From Pseudoalteromonas sp. DL-6 (lineage in GTDB: Bacteria; Pseudomonadota; Gammaproteobacteria; Enterobacterales; Alteromonadaceae), in the NCBI RefSeq assembly GCF_004328665.1, contig NZ_CP019770.1, positions 2,418,001 to 2,482,000 on the forward strand: a stretch of DNA of 64,000 nt. Reading direction: 5' to 3'. The notes beneath the pieces were generated by a model that saw nothing but the letters and a program-made list of their open reading frames with translations, was not told where the DNA came from and did not search any database. A program made the position numbers and the translations under genes. Positions 49,304 through 59,293 of the stretch are shown here, piece by piece (position 1 is the first letter of the stretch; every line of letters starts with the position of its first letter).

Positions 49304-49450
49304 GAATTCTCCTACCTTTATATGTATTTGCGCGGGTATTTATATACCTCCATTCTTACTTATTGTAGGGGCTGTGTGCAATTAAAAACCCATAAAAATA
49401 GGACATTATGAATATTTTTTAAGAACCATTTACTATTATATATTTTATTT

Positions 49451-49466
49451 AGACGTCTAGGCGTAA
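49451..49466. promoter_or_regulatory. MetJ operator (met boxes) upstream of metK
   Basis: AGACGTCT is an exact 8-bp met box, followed directly by AGGCGTAA as a second weak box; MetJ dimers bind such tandem boxes with SAM. It lies about 100 bp before metK, in the divergent tkt/metK gap. A possible -10, TAAAAT, is at 49496-49501. Confidence 0.75.
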
Positions 49467-49568
49467 AAAAACTATGCAAGTTCGCTTGTTTTAGATAAAA
49501 TACGCGCCTTAATTTTTTAGCGCTAATACCGACGTTTGTGAAGCGCAATATTTGTGAGCATAATTACA

Positions 49569-50720
49569 ATGGCAAAACATTTATTTACTTCTGAATCTGT
49601 TTCTGAAGGTCATCCGGATAAAATCGCCGATCAAATTTCTGATGCGGTACTTGATGCTATCCTAGAGCAAGACTCTCATGCCCGTGTAGCGTGTGAAACT
49701 TACGTTAAAACCGGTATGGTTATGGTTGGTGGTGAAATCACTACTAGCGCATGGGTTGATATCGAAGAAATTACACGTAAAACAGTACGTGAAATTGGTT
49801 ACACACACTCAGATATGGGCTTTGATGCCGATTCGTGTGCAATTTTAAACACGATTGGTAAACAGTCTCCAGACATCAACCAAGGTGTCGATCGTACAAG
49901 CCCTGAAGAACAAGGCGCTGGCGACCAAGGCTTAATGTTTGGTTACGCATGTAACGAAACTGAAGTATTAATGCCTGCTCCAATTACTTATTCTCACCGT
50001 TTAGTACAACGCCAAGCTGAGGTTCGTAAAAGCGGCGAGCTTAACTGGTTACGTCCAGATGCAAAATCACAAGTTACATTTGCATACGAAAATGGCAAGC
50101 CAGTAGGTATTGATGCCGTTGTACTTTCTACTCAGCACAGCGAAGATGTATCGCAAAATGACTTAGTAGAAGCGGTAATGGAAACAATTATTAAACCAGT
50201 ACTTCCTGCTGAGCTTATTACTAGCGCAACTAAGTTTTTCATTAACCCAACAGGTCGTTTTGTTATTGGTGGCCCTATGGGTGACTGTGGTTTAACTGGT
50301 CGTAAAATCATTGTAGATACTTACGGTGGTATGGCTCGTCACGGTGGTGGTGCTTTCTCTGGTAAAGATCCATCAAAAGTTGACCGTTCAGCGGCTTATG
50401 CTGCACGTTATGTTGCTAAAAACATTGTTGCTGCAGGTCTTGCTGATAAATGTGAACTTCAGGTGTCTTACGCTATCGGCGTTGCAGAGCCTACTTCTAT
50501 CAGTGTTGAAACATTTGGTACTGGTAAATTAGAAGAAGCGCGTTTAATCGAACTTATTCGTGAACACTTTGACTTACGCCCTTACGGCCTAATTCAAATG
50601 CTTGACCTTGAGCGCCCTATTTACCTTCCAACAGCGGCTTATGGCCACTTTGGTCGTGACGAATTCCCATGGGAACGCACAGATAAAGCAGACGCACTTC
50701 GCGCAGCAGCTGGCCTATAA
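49569..50720 (+). CDS. metK: S-adenosylmethionine synthetase
   Basis: Makes SAM from methionine and ATP. 383 residues starting [30 protein letters not shown] and [19 protein letters not shown] are the signature blocks. ATG 49569 gives the standard N-terminus, replacing the in-frame GTG at 49554; its ribosome site is weak. Expected to be repressed by MetJ through the upstream box. Confidence 0.97.
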   Translation: MAKHLFTSESVSEGHPDKIADQISDAVLDAILEQDSHARVACETYVKTGMVMVGGEITTSAWVDIEEITRKTVREIGYTHSDMGFDADSCAILNTIGKQSPDINQGVDRTSPEEQGAGDQGLMFGYACNETEVLMPAPITYSHRLVQRQAEVRKSGELNWLRPDAKSQVTFAYENGKPVGIDAVVLSTQHSEDVSQNDLVEAVMETIIKPVLPAELITSATKFFINPTGRFVIGGPMGDCGLTGRKIIVDTYGGMARHGGGAFSGKDPSKVDRSAAYAARYVAKNIVAAGLADKCELQVSYAIGVAEPTSISVETFGTGKLEEARLIELIREHFDLRPYGLIQMLDLERPIYLPTAAYGHFGRDEFPWERTDKADALRAAAGL

Positions 50721-50738
50721 GCCACTTAGCTAATATTT

Positions 50739-50763
50739 AAACGGCCCTTTTTAGGGCCGTTTT
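50739..50763 (+). terminator. Terminator of metK
   Basis: AAACGGCCCT-TTTT-AGGGCCGTTT hairpin with T-run. Confidence 0.92.
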
Positions 50764-50859
50764 GCTATGTGCACTAAGTTAGTCGTAAAACAGTCTCGAA
50801 CTGTTTAACATTTTAGGTATATACTCTGCTTATACAATAAAGCGTATTAGGGATAAAAA

Positions 50860-51405
50860 ATGGCCGACAATTTTCGTGTTATATTTGTAGGACTTGCAGA
50901 AGGCGCAGACAGCCAGGCAGTAACCACTGCACTGACAGAAAAGCTGAAAACCTCGCCAGAGAAGGTGGCTGCATTTTTTAATGGCAAACCGTTATTTGCC
51001 CCATGCCCTAAAGATAAAGCACTCAAGCAAGCCAAGTTACTTTCAACGCTTGGGATTAAAAGTAAACTTCAGCAAACTGCGGCTACACAAACGGCGTCTC
51101 AAACAGCTTACGACAGCCAGCGAGATCAGCGCCTATTTGACGCTCTAGATTACATTACCAGTAGCCTAATTCGCCTTGAAGAAAAACTAGAAGATATTGA
51201 GCAACGCCTCCCTGAGGTTGAATTATCACTGCCTGATGAAAAAAATGAAGTATGGGAAGATGACGATTTAATGCTTGATGAGCCACTCTCTACTACGCCC
51301 AAAAAACGCAGTAACCTTGTTTTATATTCGCTGATTTCTACAGCCGTAATATTACTTATTGTGCTTGCTGTGAACTTATTATTTCCTAATTTATTCTCTT
51401 TTTAA
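50860..51405 (+). CDS. Hypothetical tail-anchored membrane protein
   Basis: 181 residues, not recognised. An N-terminal domain of about 70 residues (FRVIFVGLAEGADSQAV, SPEKVAAFFNGKPLFAPCPKDKALKQAKLLSTLGIKSKL) resembles small ferredoxin-like or L7-like folds. It is followed by a coiled-coil stretch, an acidic linker and one C-terminal membrane helix (about 153-173). It is 18 bp upstream of fau and probably cotranscribed. Confidence 0.6.
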   Translation: MADNFRVIFVGLAEGADSQAVTTALTEKLKTSPEKVAAFFNGKPLFAPCPKDKALKQAKLLSTLGIKSKLQQTAATQTASQTAYDSQRDQRLFDALDYITSSLIRLEEKLEDIEQRLPEVELSLPDEKNEVWEDDDLMLDEPLSTTPKKRSNLVLYSLISTAVILLIVLAVNLLFPNLFSF

Positions 51406-51423
51406 TCATGGTTTAGTTATTTA

Positions 51424-52020
51424 ATGAGTAATAATCGCGCACAAATAAGACACGATATTCGTAAAGCACGTAATAACCTATCAAAAAACCAGCAACAATT
51501 AGCCGCCGAATCGCTTAAAGTGAATTTTATTCAACATTTAAAAAGCATGAACTCGGCCAAAAAAAGCCATATTGCGCTTTATTTGAGCAATGATGGCGAA
51601 TTAGATACCTCATTGTTAATTAATGAATTATGGAACATTGAACACGCTGTTTACCTGCCCGTAATTCATCCATTCAATGGGGCTAATTTACTATTTCAAC
51701 GCTATGAAAAAAACTCACCCATGAGAGCAAATCGCTATGGTATCTTGGAGCCTAAGCTGAACTGCTCTCAAATATGCCCATTACCTGAGTTAGATTACGT
51801 TTTAATGCCATTAGTAGCATTTGATAAATTTGGTAATCGCCTTGGAATGGGAGGTGGGTTTTACGATAGAACATTGGCACGTTTATACGAACAACATTGG
51901 CAACAACCGCAACTTATTGGCCTCGCACATGCGTGCCAACAAGTCGATGAGTTACCGATTGAATCGTGGGATGTTCCACTGAAAACGATCATAACACCCG
52001 ATAAAACCTACTGTTGGTAA
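51424..52020 (+). CDS. fau: 5-formyltetrahydrofolate cyclo-ligase
   Basis: Converts 5-formyl-THF to 5,10-methenyl-THF using ATP. 198 residues; family motifs YLPVIHP and the C-terminal LVAFDKFGNRLGMGGGFYDRTLA are present. E. coli usually has 6S RNA (ssrS) before it; here the 18-bp gap leaves no room. Confidence 0.92.
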   Translation: MSNNRAQIRHDIRKARNNLSKNQQQLAAESLKVNFIQHLKSMNSAKKSHIALYLSNDGELDTSLLINELWNIEHAVYLPVIHPFNGANLLFQRYEKNSPMRANRYGILEPKLNCSQICPLPELDYVLMPLVAFDKFGNRLGMGGGFYDRTLARLYEQHWQQPQLIGLAHACQQVDELPIESWDVPLKTIITPDKTYCW

Positions 52021-52072
52021 CAACTAATCTTGTAAACTAACAGCCTATTTTGACACCAATGAGCAGACAACA

Positions 52073-52726
52073 ATGACACAAGATGAATTAAAAAAAGCAG
52101 CTGCGTGGGCTGCACTCGAGTTTGTAAAAGAAAACACCATAGTAGGTGTAGGCACAGGCTCAACCGTTAATCACTTTATTGATGCCCTAGGCACAGTTAA
52201 AGACACCATCGTTGGTGCAGTATCAAGTTCAGAAGCATCTACAGCACGCTTAAAAGAGCTTGGCATAGAAGTGCTTGAGCTTAACGATGTAGCGGCACTC
52301 GACGTATACGTAGATGGCGCAGATGAAATTAACGCCCTAAACGAAATGATTAAAGGCGGCGGCGCGGCGCTTACCCGTGAAAAAATAGTCGCAGCAGTAG
52401 CAAAACAGTTTGTGTGCATTGTTGATGATACAAAACTAGTCGAAACCTTAGGAGACTTCCCTCTTCCGGTTGAAGTTATTCCGATGGCACGTAGCTACGT
52501 TGCCCGTGAATTATTAAAACTAGGTGGTGACCCAGTTTATCGCCAAGGTGTAGTAACCGATAACGGCAACGTTATTTTAGATGTACATAATTTAAAAATT
52601 ACCCATGCTAAACAGCTTGAAACACAAATAAATCAAATTGTTGGCGTAGTTACCAACGGCCTATTTGCAGAGCGCGGTGCTGATAAAGTGATTATCGGCA
52701 CTAAAAATGGGCCACAAATTAAATAG
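52073..52726 (+). CDS. rpiA: Ribose-5-phosphate isomerase A
   Basis: 217 residues; interconverts ribose-5-P and ribulose-5-[15 protein letters not shown] phosphate loop, DGADEIN catalytic segment and [15 protein letters not shown] are intact. It precedes serA by 9 bp, as in E. coli and relatives. Confidence 0.97.
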   Translation: MTQDELKKAAAWAALEFVKENTIVGVGTGSTVNHFIDALGTVKDTIVGAVSSSEASTARLKELGIEVLELNDVAALDVYVDGADEINALNEMIKGGGAALTREKIVAAVAKQFVCIVDDTKLVETLGDFPLPVEVIPMARSYVARELLKLGGDPVYRQGVVTDNGNVILDVHNLKITHAKQLETQINQIVGVVTNGLFAERGADKVIIGTKNGPQIK

Positions 52727-52735
52727 GATATGGTT

Positions 52736-53965
52736 ATGAGTAAGGTATCGTTAGCAAAAGACAAAATTAAAATTCTCTTGCTTGAAGGTGTTCACCAAAG
52801 CGCTGTTGAAACGCTAAAACGTAACGGTTATAGCAATATCGACTACGTTAAAACATCGTTGCCAGAGGACGAACTTATAGAGCGTATTAAAGATGTGCAC
52901 TTTGTAGGGCTTCGATCTCGTACTCATATTAACGAATCTGTATTAAACGCAGCTGAAAAGCTAGTCGCTGTAGGTTGCTTTTGTATTGGTACAAACCAAG
53001 TTGATTTAAACGCAGCACGTGAGCGCGGTATTGCGGTATTTAATGCCCCGTTTTCAAATACCCGCTCTGTAGCTGAGCTTGTACTTGGTGAAATACTGCT
53101 GTTATTACGTGGAATTCCTCAGCGTAATGCTGCTGCCCACCGCGGCGGTTGGTTAAAAACAGCCAACGGCTCGTTTGAAGCGCGCGGTAAAACCTTAGGT
53201 ATTATTGGTTACGGCCACATTGGTACTCAGTTGGGCATTATGGCTGAAAATATTGGTATGAACGTGGAGTATTACGACATTGAAGACAAACTGTCTTTAG
53301 GTAATGCTACACAAGTACATAACTTAACGCAGCTGTTGCAACGTGCTGATATTATTAGCTTACATGTTCCAGAAACTCCGCAAACTAAAAACCTAATTGG
53401 TACAGCAGAGCTTGCCGTGATGAAGCAAGGGTCTATTTTAATCAATGCTTCTCGCGGTACTGTGGTTGATATAGACGCCCTAGCAGAAGCGCTAACAGAG
53501 AAGAAGCTTAGTGGTGCAGCCATTGATGTATTCCCAGTTGAACCTAAATCGAATGATGAAGAGTTTATCTCGCCACTGCGTGAATTCGACAACGTTATTT
53601 TAACACCGCACATTGGGGGCTCAACTCAAGAAGCACAGGAAAACATTGGTATTGAAGTAGCAGGTAAGCTTGCTAAGTACTCAGATAATGGCTCAACCAT
53701 TACTGCCGTTAACTTCCCTGAAGTATCACTGCCAGAACTTGCCAACCGCAGCCGCTTGTTACACGTGCACCACAACCGCCCTGGCGTGTTAACGCAAATT
53801 AACCAAGCGTTTGCTCAGCATGGTATTAATATTGCCGCACAGTACTTACAAACGGATGAAGCAATTGGTTACGTGGTTATTGACGTAGATACCGTTCAAT
53901 CTGAAGTAGCACTAAAAGAACTCAGTGCTGTTGAAGGCACAATTAGAGCCCGTATTCTTCACTAA
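52736..53965 (+). CDS. serA: D-3-phosphoglycerate dehydrogenase
   Basis: First step of serine synthesis, NAD-dependent. 409 residues: Rossmann motif LGIIGYGHIGTQLG, the catalytic His in ILTPHIGGSTQEAQ, and a C-terminal ACT domain (HHNRPGVLTQINQAF) for serine feedback. ATG 52736 is preferred over 52730 because TAGGAT is six bases upstream. Confidence 0.97.
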   Translation: MSKVSLAKDKIKILLLEGVHQSAVETLKRNGYSNIDYVKTSLPEDELIERIKDVHFVGLRSRTHINESVLNAAEKLVAVGCFCIGTNQVDLNAARERGIAVFNAPFSNTRSVAELVLGEILLLLRGIPQRNAAAHRGGWLKTANGSFEARGKTLGIIGYGHIGTQLGIMAENIGMNVEYYDIEDKLSLGNATQVHNLTQLLQRADIISLHVPETPQTKNLIGTAELAVMKQGSILINASRGTVVDIDALAEALTEKKLSGAAIDVFPVEPKSNDEEFISPLREFDNVILTPHIGGSTQEAQENIGIEVAGKLAKYSDNGSTITAVNFPEVSLPELANRSRLLHVHHNRPGVLTQINQAFAQHGINIAAQYLQTDEAIGYVVIDVDTVQSEVALKELSAVEGTIRARILH

Positions 53966-53968
53966 GTA

Positions 53969-53989
53969 ATCAGCTATCAGCTATCAGCT
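53969..53989. repeat. Three tandem heptamers ATCAGCT
   Basis: Exact 7-bp unit three times, starting just after the serA stop and before its terminator. Confidence 0.85.
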
Positions 53990-53997
53990 AAAATAAT

Positions 53998-54032
53998 AAA
54001 AGCCGTACTTGAATAATCGAGTACGGCTTTTT
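53998..54032. terminator. Bidirectional terminator after serA
   Basis: AAAAGCCGTACT and AGTACGGCTTTTT flank a 10-base loop, between serA and the convergent gene. Confidence 0.9.
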
Positions 54033-54063
54033 ACATTAAACTGGAAGCTGGCAACTTATTCTA

Positions 54064-54996
54064 TTATTTGCCTTTTACTTCTAAATTTATAAATTTAACC
54101 AGCTCTTCGGGTTGCCCTGCTAACATCATTAGCTGCTGATTTACTTCCATCATGGTTTTACCTTCAGGCAGTTTAGCTGAGACACTAAGCGAATTTAGAC
54201 CTTTAGCAAAGTCAGTTAATGCTTGCGCTATTTCTTCGGTTACCGGCGCTTGCTGTAACTGTTGAGCCAGCATCATTTGCATCTGCTCTAGTGTCATACC
54301 TTGTTTGGCTAATTCACTTTCTAGCAAAGTACTTAACTCACCTTGGTTATCGAGCATTACACTCATAGTACGTGGCTCTAACTGACTCATTGCTTGCATA
54401 ATAAGTGTTTGCTGCTGTAACTCTTGCTCATAAGTAAGCGGTGTATTACCTGCAGCTTGCTGAGCTTTGCTTATTTCAAGCGAAGCATCCATAAGCGCTT
54501 TAGAGTTAGCCAGCCCCATATTCATATCAATGCTGGCAATATCGTTGGCGTGCAATTTAACAACTATATCACTCTTACCAGATTGTTCATCGTAATCTAA
54601 TGATGAGTGTAAATCATAACTGGCCGAGGCAAGTTGTGCATTAGTATCTGCAGGAAGTGTATCGACAAAGCTTTTATCAAATTGGAAGTTCTTTAGTGTA
54701 AAAGCGGTATGTGGCGATATTTTATCGGTTTCGTAACCTGTCACTTCAACATGCTCAACCGTGGCAATATTTTTACCCTCAGGGCTGGTCACTTCAATAT
54801 TACTAATAGCAACACTGTTTGAGATAACACTGGCCGATAACTCTGCGTAGTTAAAGCTAGCACCTGTTTGTTCGCTCACCAATGCTAGCTGCTTATCAAC
54901 CTCAGCACGTACCTCTTGTGTTGCTACATAGTTTGCATAGCTTACGCCACCCACACCTGCAGCAATAATCGCGGCTGCAATCACTAATTTTTTCAT
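54064..54996 (-). CDS. Hypothetical exported/anchored protein
   Basis: 310 residues with an N-terminal hydrophobic signal or anchor (about 1-22, KKLVIAAAIIAAGVGGVSY). The rest is periplasmic-looking, beta-rich first half (SVISNSVAISNIEVTSPEGKNIATVEHVEVTGYE, which alternates as in AsmA/DUF945-like lipid-transport folds) and a glutamine/methionine-rich helical segment (QMQMMLAQQLQQ). It may belong to the DUF945/YdgA type; not certain. Confidence 0.6.
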   Translation of the reverse strand: MKKLVIAAAIIAAGVGGVSYANYVATQEVRAEVDKQLALVSEQTGASFNYAELSASVISNSVAISNIEVTSPEGKNIATVEHVEVTGYETDKISPHTAFTLKNFQFDKSFVDTLPADTNAQLASASYDLHSSLDYDEQSGKSDIVVKLHANDIASIDMNMGLANSKALMDASLEISKAQQAAGNTPLTYEQELQQQTLIMQAMSQLEPRTMSVMLDNQGELSTLLESELAKQGMTLEQMQMMLAQQLQQAPVTEEIAQALTDFAKGLNSLSVSAKLPEGKTMMEVNQQLMMLAGQPEELVKFINLEVKGK

Positions 54997-55080
54997 GTTA
55001 TTTCCTTATTCAACTCTTTATATAAGTGGCTTTTGCAAGACTAACATTGAGAACATAAGTCGTTAAGCACTTTTTGTTTG

Positions 55081-56466
55081 CTAATTAATTAAACTAAGTA
55101 GCTCGTGCACGGTTTTAACCGGCGTTATTTTGGCACCCAGCCCTTCCATTGATTTATGGTAGTTACGAAATGGGATAAATATTTCAGTAAACCCATGTTG
55201 CGCCGCTTCTTTAACACGGGGCACACCACTGTCGATTGGGCGTACATCACCATTTAAACTTAACTCCCCCATAATACAAGTGGTTCGAGGTACAACAAAT
55301 TCGTTTAAACTACTTAGCAAGGCGGTAACAAGCGCTAAGTCAATACAGGTTTCTGATTCATCAATTTTTAAACCACCAACAATATTAAAAAACGTATCGT
55401 GGAATATTTTAGTTTTAGTGTGCTTACGTAAAATACCGGTGAGCATTTTAATCCGGTTCATATTTAAACCAACACACACTCGCTGTGGAAACTCTGCCTC
55501 GGTTTCGGTGGTTAAACACTGAATTTCGAGTAATAAATTACGATTTCCCTTACGAATACAGGTGATCGTCGACCCTGGCGACTCGGTGGTTGAACCCGAT
55601 AAGAAAATTTCACTGGGGTTATCCACACTGAGCATACCGCGTTCACACATTTTAAAAATGCCGACGGTGTCTATATCACCAAAGCGATTTTTATTAGCAC
55701 GCAGAGTACGCACTTGACCATCGTTGGTATCAATATGTAACAGTGCATCAACAATATGCACTAATGTTTGCGGGCCAGCTATTTCATTATTTTTATTTAC
55801 GTGAGCAATAATGAACATAGTGACATCGTTTTGCTTACAATATTGGGTTAACGCTTGAGCGGCACTTTTAACTTGCGAGGGTGAACCAGGACTGCCATTG
55901 GCGGTATCAGTAACAACCGCTTGAATGGAGTCAATAACGGCAAACTTAATTTTGTTTTTATCAAGCTCTTCAATAATGGTTTCAACACTGGTTTCTGACA
56001 GTAAATAAAGTTCATCTTCGTTGTAATTAAGCTTTAAACGATTAACCCTGTTTTTAAACTGGGATAATGACTCCTCTGCGGTACAGTAAAGTGATGGCAT
56101 ACGCTGAGACATTCTTGCTACTAAATCTGATAGTAGCGTTGTTTTACCCGCTCCAGGATCACCAGAAATAATATTAACTGAGCCGGTGGTTACACCGCCA
56201 CTTAACACACGGTCAAGTTCACCAATTTCGGTAAGCTGTTTTTCAGCCTCTGCGGTAGCTACATCATTAATTTTTTTAGAGCCACCACCAATGCCACCAG
56301 CATAGCCACCTACACTTGCACGAGCAGCTACCTTTTTGTTTTGCCCTACAGAGGGTTTAAACTCCGCTAAAGTGTTCCACGCGCCGCAGCGACACTGACC
56401 TTGCCAGCGTTGATAGTTCATGCCACATTCTGTACAAACAAACTCTACTTTTGCCGCTTTAGCCAT
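55081..56466 (-). CDS. radA: DNA repair protein RadA
   Basis: Branch-migration ATPase related to RecA, 461 residues as in E. coli. N-terminal zinc finger with C-x2-C...C-x-C (CTECGMNYQRWQGQCRCGAW), Walker A GDPGAGKTTLL, the RadA motif KNRFG, and a C-terminal Lon-like domain (STTLC-type region GLKIDESETCIDLALVTALL). It diverges from the PilZ gene after a 352-bp gap. Confidence 0.97.
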   Translation of the reverse strand: MAKAAKVEFVCTECGMNYQRWQGQCRCGAWNTLAEFKPSVGQNKKVAARASVGGYAGGIGGGSKKINDVATAEAEKQLTEIGELDRVLSGGVTTGSVNIISGDPGAGKTTLLSDLVARMSQRMPSLYCTAEESLSQFKNRVNRLKLNYNEDELYLLSETSVETIIEELDKNKIKFAVIDSIQAVVTDTANGSPGSPSQVKSAAQALTQYCKQNDVTMFIIAHVNKNNEIAGPQTLVHIVDALLHIDTNDGQVRTLRANKNRFGDIDTVGIFKMCERGMLSVDNPSEIFLSGSTTESPGSTITCIRKGNRNLLLEIQCLTTETEAEFPQRVCVGLNMNRIKMLTGILRKHTKTKIFHDTFFNIVGGLKIDESETCIDLALVTALLSSLNEFVVPRTTCIMGELSLNGDVRPIDSGVPRVKEAAQHGFTEIFIPFRNYHKSMEGLGAKITPVKTVHELLSLIN

Positions 56467-56818
56467 TTAAAACCTTACCTACTATTCTTTATTTTTTGAA
56501 ATACACAGTGTTAAGCGCTTATTTTGCCATTGCAGGCTTTGTCTTAGCAACAACGTCTTGTGGATCAGCGCATTTAATCTCACACTGATACTATATTAAT
56601 GTAGTTTCACTTAGTCCACTTTAAGGCATGTTTCTTGCTTTAAAAAACTAATAAACCCTTGCCAATTAATTGGCTATTAGAAAATAACAATAAATGTATA
56701 GTTACGCAGAGTATCGAGGCCGCATTTAGCGGCTTTGCGAGATTCTATTTATTAAATACTCTAATAAATAATTGCAACAGTATACCTACTTTTTAAATTA
56801 GACGGTGATGATTTATAA
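56467..56818. other. Intergenic region with inverted repeat
   Basis: 352 bp between divergent radA and the PilZ gene. A perfect 9-bp inverted repeat TATTTATTA/TAATAAATA (56746-56754 and 56762-56770, 7-bp spacer) lies 48 bp before the PilZ start, a natural operator position. Nothing else is visible. Confidence 0.45.
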
Positions 56819-59293
56819 ATGGCTGAAGACGTATTGCTTAAGCATGAAGCGCTTGTAAATGAATTAAAACAGTATTTGGGAAATCCTAAGTTTGATCTCA
56901 TTTTCAAGTCAAAAACTGCCGAGTTAACTAAACCCGAGCAGTTTTTAATAAAAATGGAAATGTCTCGTTTATCTCAGCCGATAGACCGCTTTATTGATCT
57001 ACGTGGTTTAGTCAACGGCCGAGTAAAGCCTTATGAATACAAAAGCAAGCAACACTTTATGGATGACACCGCAATTGAAGTATTCGAAGCGGCAATAAAG
57101 CAACATAAGGGCTACACTCTGGCAGTTTACGAAGCGGTAATGAATACCGACAATAATTATCGAGTATTACAACAGCAATCAACCACAGCAAAAAAAGTAG
57201 AACCGCAACGCAAGCTAACTACCAATGTTATTAAGTTTGCAGCCTATGAAAGTCGTAGTGAAGAGCGAATGAATTACTCAATTAAAATTACTATTGAGTA
57301 TGACGGGCAACCAAAAATTGACGCTAGCACCTCTGATATTTCTCTCAGTGGCTGTAAAATTAAGTTGGCGTCGCGATATAGCTTAAAAAAAGGTCAGCCT
57401 ATTACTATGCACTTAGTAGGCTTAGAGCAAGACTTTCAGTTAGGCCTTAAAAGTGGTATTAAATATGAAGTTGTGGCGATAGAAAACACCTCAGATGAAT
57501 TTAATCATATCCGCTTAAAGCGTACATTTGAAGAAAATAACAGCGCGTTTGATCGGTTTTTAGAAAGCTTTATTCATGGTAATAAACGCCGTTATAAAGT
57601 GAACTTAGATAACACCCTTGATGCGGTTATTTCCAAGGGGTACGAGCAATATTACATCCCTAGGGTTAATTCTCTATATGTTTTTATTAGCCAGAAAAAC
57701 GGCGTTTATTATCCAAGCCTGAGCTTAACCACCGAAAACAGTTTATTTATTCAGCGTTACTTTACTGATGAACGCAAAAAATCTTGCCTATACAGTGTAT
57801 TAAATCATAAACGCATTCGTACCTTGGCACTAAAACCAGTGGCTGTAAAAGAAGAGTACTTATATACCTTTACTCATGTCTCTGCTGGAAAAATTTATTA
57901 CTACTCAGCCACTCGCTCAGAGCTTGAGCAACACGCAAAATTAAAAGCATTGTTTTTTGGTTTTGGTAGCCGTAGAGACAGTTGGCGCTGCTTTAAATTA
58001 CAACTAATGCCAAGCCACACTGAAGATGCTTATATTCCTTTATCTTTACCTAACTCGTTGGGTAAAGATATTGAGAAATTAAATAAGCCGCCTTCACCAC
58101 GTGTTGAAGGCGCTATAAAAGACGTAAAATATTTAATGCTACTTACCCAAGTAGGTAATAAGCATGAACAACAACATTATCAACAATATGAATTTGATAA
58201 AGCCTTAGCCAATAAATTGAAATATTTTGGCCACAGTAAGCACGCATCGCCACCGGAACTTAATACTGTGCCCCTAGAATATGTAAATCTTCGCTCTAAT
58301 AAACGCTATTTATACAAAACCAATGTAGTGATTAATACCCGTGATGCGGTATTACATGGGCATACCCGTGACTTTTCAATATTTGGCTTACAGCTAGAGT
58401 GCAATCAAGAAGTGAACTTTAAAAAAGGCGATATTGTTTCGTTATCATTTCCCGATTTGCAAAAAATCACTAAAAACTATTCATTAAATCTTATTCAATA
58501 TGAAGTAATGGCAGTGAGCAAATCGCTGACTACCATTAACTTGAAAGCGCATGTAGATAAAGGCTCATCTCATACTGGGATCGATTTTTTTACCCTTTTA
58601 ATTAATAGCAATAAACAAAAATTAAAAATAGCAGAAGAGTCACCTAAAGTACCCGGGCTTTCTACGGCACTCAGAAATATGGTGACCAAAACGCTGTGTC
58701 AGTTCCCGATTTATCTACATAAATCAATGGCACATTTCGAAATTGGCGCCATGGGATTTGGTTTATACCCAAGCCCACTGCATGTTATTTTGCAAAACTT
58801 TGCTCTGTTAAATACTCAAACAGACTTATCGAATATTATTACTAAAGCACACATAATTGATGTGATCACCCCTAATATTAAAGATCGCACCCGCCAAGAT
58901 CCACCGTTAGAGTTTAGTTTGGTAATTAACTTCGATCCTAAAAAAGAAAATATAGCCGATGCTATTACCAGCCAATGTGTTTTAGGTACTGACTGCAGCG
59001 AGTTTAAGCAGCAAATAAGTAAAGGGCTGAAGTCTGAGCTGGTTTTTATAATGCGTTTATATATTTCACGTACTGGTCGACTCGATACTGATTACTTAGC
59101 AAACGAGCTAAAATACGTAAGCCAATACGCAATTCACAAAGCCAAAGACTTAGAGGATGCCTTGTGGTCTGTATCAGGTGTTGGCGACATTATTGATGTA
59201 AGTGATGAAGCGCTTGAGCATTTAGCGCTCAACCAACAACGGGTTGAGCAAATGTCTAGGCGCAAACTAATTTGGTTAAACCGTTTAAGTTAA
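56819..59293 (+). CDS. Large protein with two PilZ domains
   Basis: 824 residues, no signal peptide. Two separate c-di-GMP-binding PilZ domains: the first with RSEER (about 146-150) and D-x-S-x-x-G (SDISLSGCKI, about 171-180), the second with RSNKR (about 492-496) and DFSIFGLQL (about 518-526). The regions between and after (C-terminal 220 residues) have no recognised motif. Probably a c-di-GMP receptor controlling motility or surface functions; output unknown. Its stop overlaps the convergent serB stop by 4 bp. Confidence 0.82.
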   Translation: MAEDVLLKHEALVNELKQYLGNPKFDLIFKSKTAELTKPEQFLIKMEMSRLSQPIDRFIDLRGLVNGRVKPYEYKSKQHFMDDTAIEVFEAAIKQHKGYTLAVYEAVMNTDNNYRVLQQQSTTAKKVEPQRKLTTNVIKFAAYESRSEERMNYSIKITIEYDGQPKIDASTSDISLSGCKIKLASRYSLKKGQPITMHLVGLEQDFQLGLKSGIKYEVVAIENTSDEFNHIRLKRTFEENNSAFDRFLESFIHGNKRRYKVNLDNTLDAVISKGYEQYYIPRVNSLYVFISQKNGVYYPSLSLTTENSLFIQRYFTDERKKSCLYSVLNHKRIRTLALKPVAVKEEYLYTFTHVSAGKIYYYSATRSELEQHAKLKALFFGFGSRRDSWRCFKLQLMPSHTEDAYIPLSLPNSLGKDIEKLNKPPSPRVEGAIKDVKYLMLLTQVGNKHEQQHYQQYEFDKALANKLKYFGHSKHASPPELNTVPLEYVNLRSNKRYLYKTNVVINTRDAVLHGHTRDFSIFGLQLECNQEVNFKKGDIVSLSFPDLQKITKNYSLNLIQYEVMAVSKSLTTINLKAHVDKGSSHTGIDFFTLLINSNKQKLKIAEESPKVPGLSTALRNMVTKTLCQFPIYLHKSMAHFEIGAMGFGLYPSPLHVILQNFALLNTQTDLSNIITKAHIIDVITPNIKDRTRQDPPLEFSLVINFDPKKENIADAITSQCVLGTDCSEFKQQISKGLKSELVFIMRLYISRTGRLDTDYLANELKYVSQYAIHKAKDLEDALWSVSGVGDIIDVSDEALEHLALNQQRVEQMSRRKLIWLNRLS

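Noticed and set aside
49304..49568. SAM riboswitch upstream of metK
   Set aside because: No riboswitch-like stem series or terminator; a met box explains control better.
51406..51423. 6S RNA before fau, as in E. coli
   Set aside because: The gap is only 18 bp.
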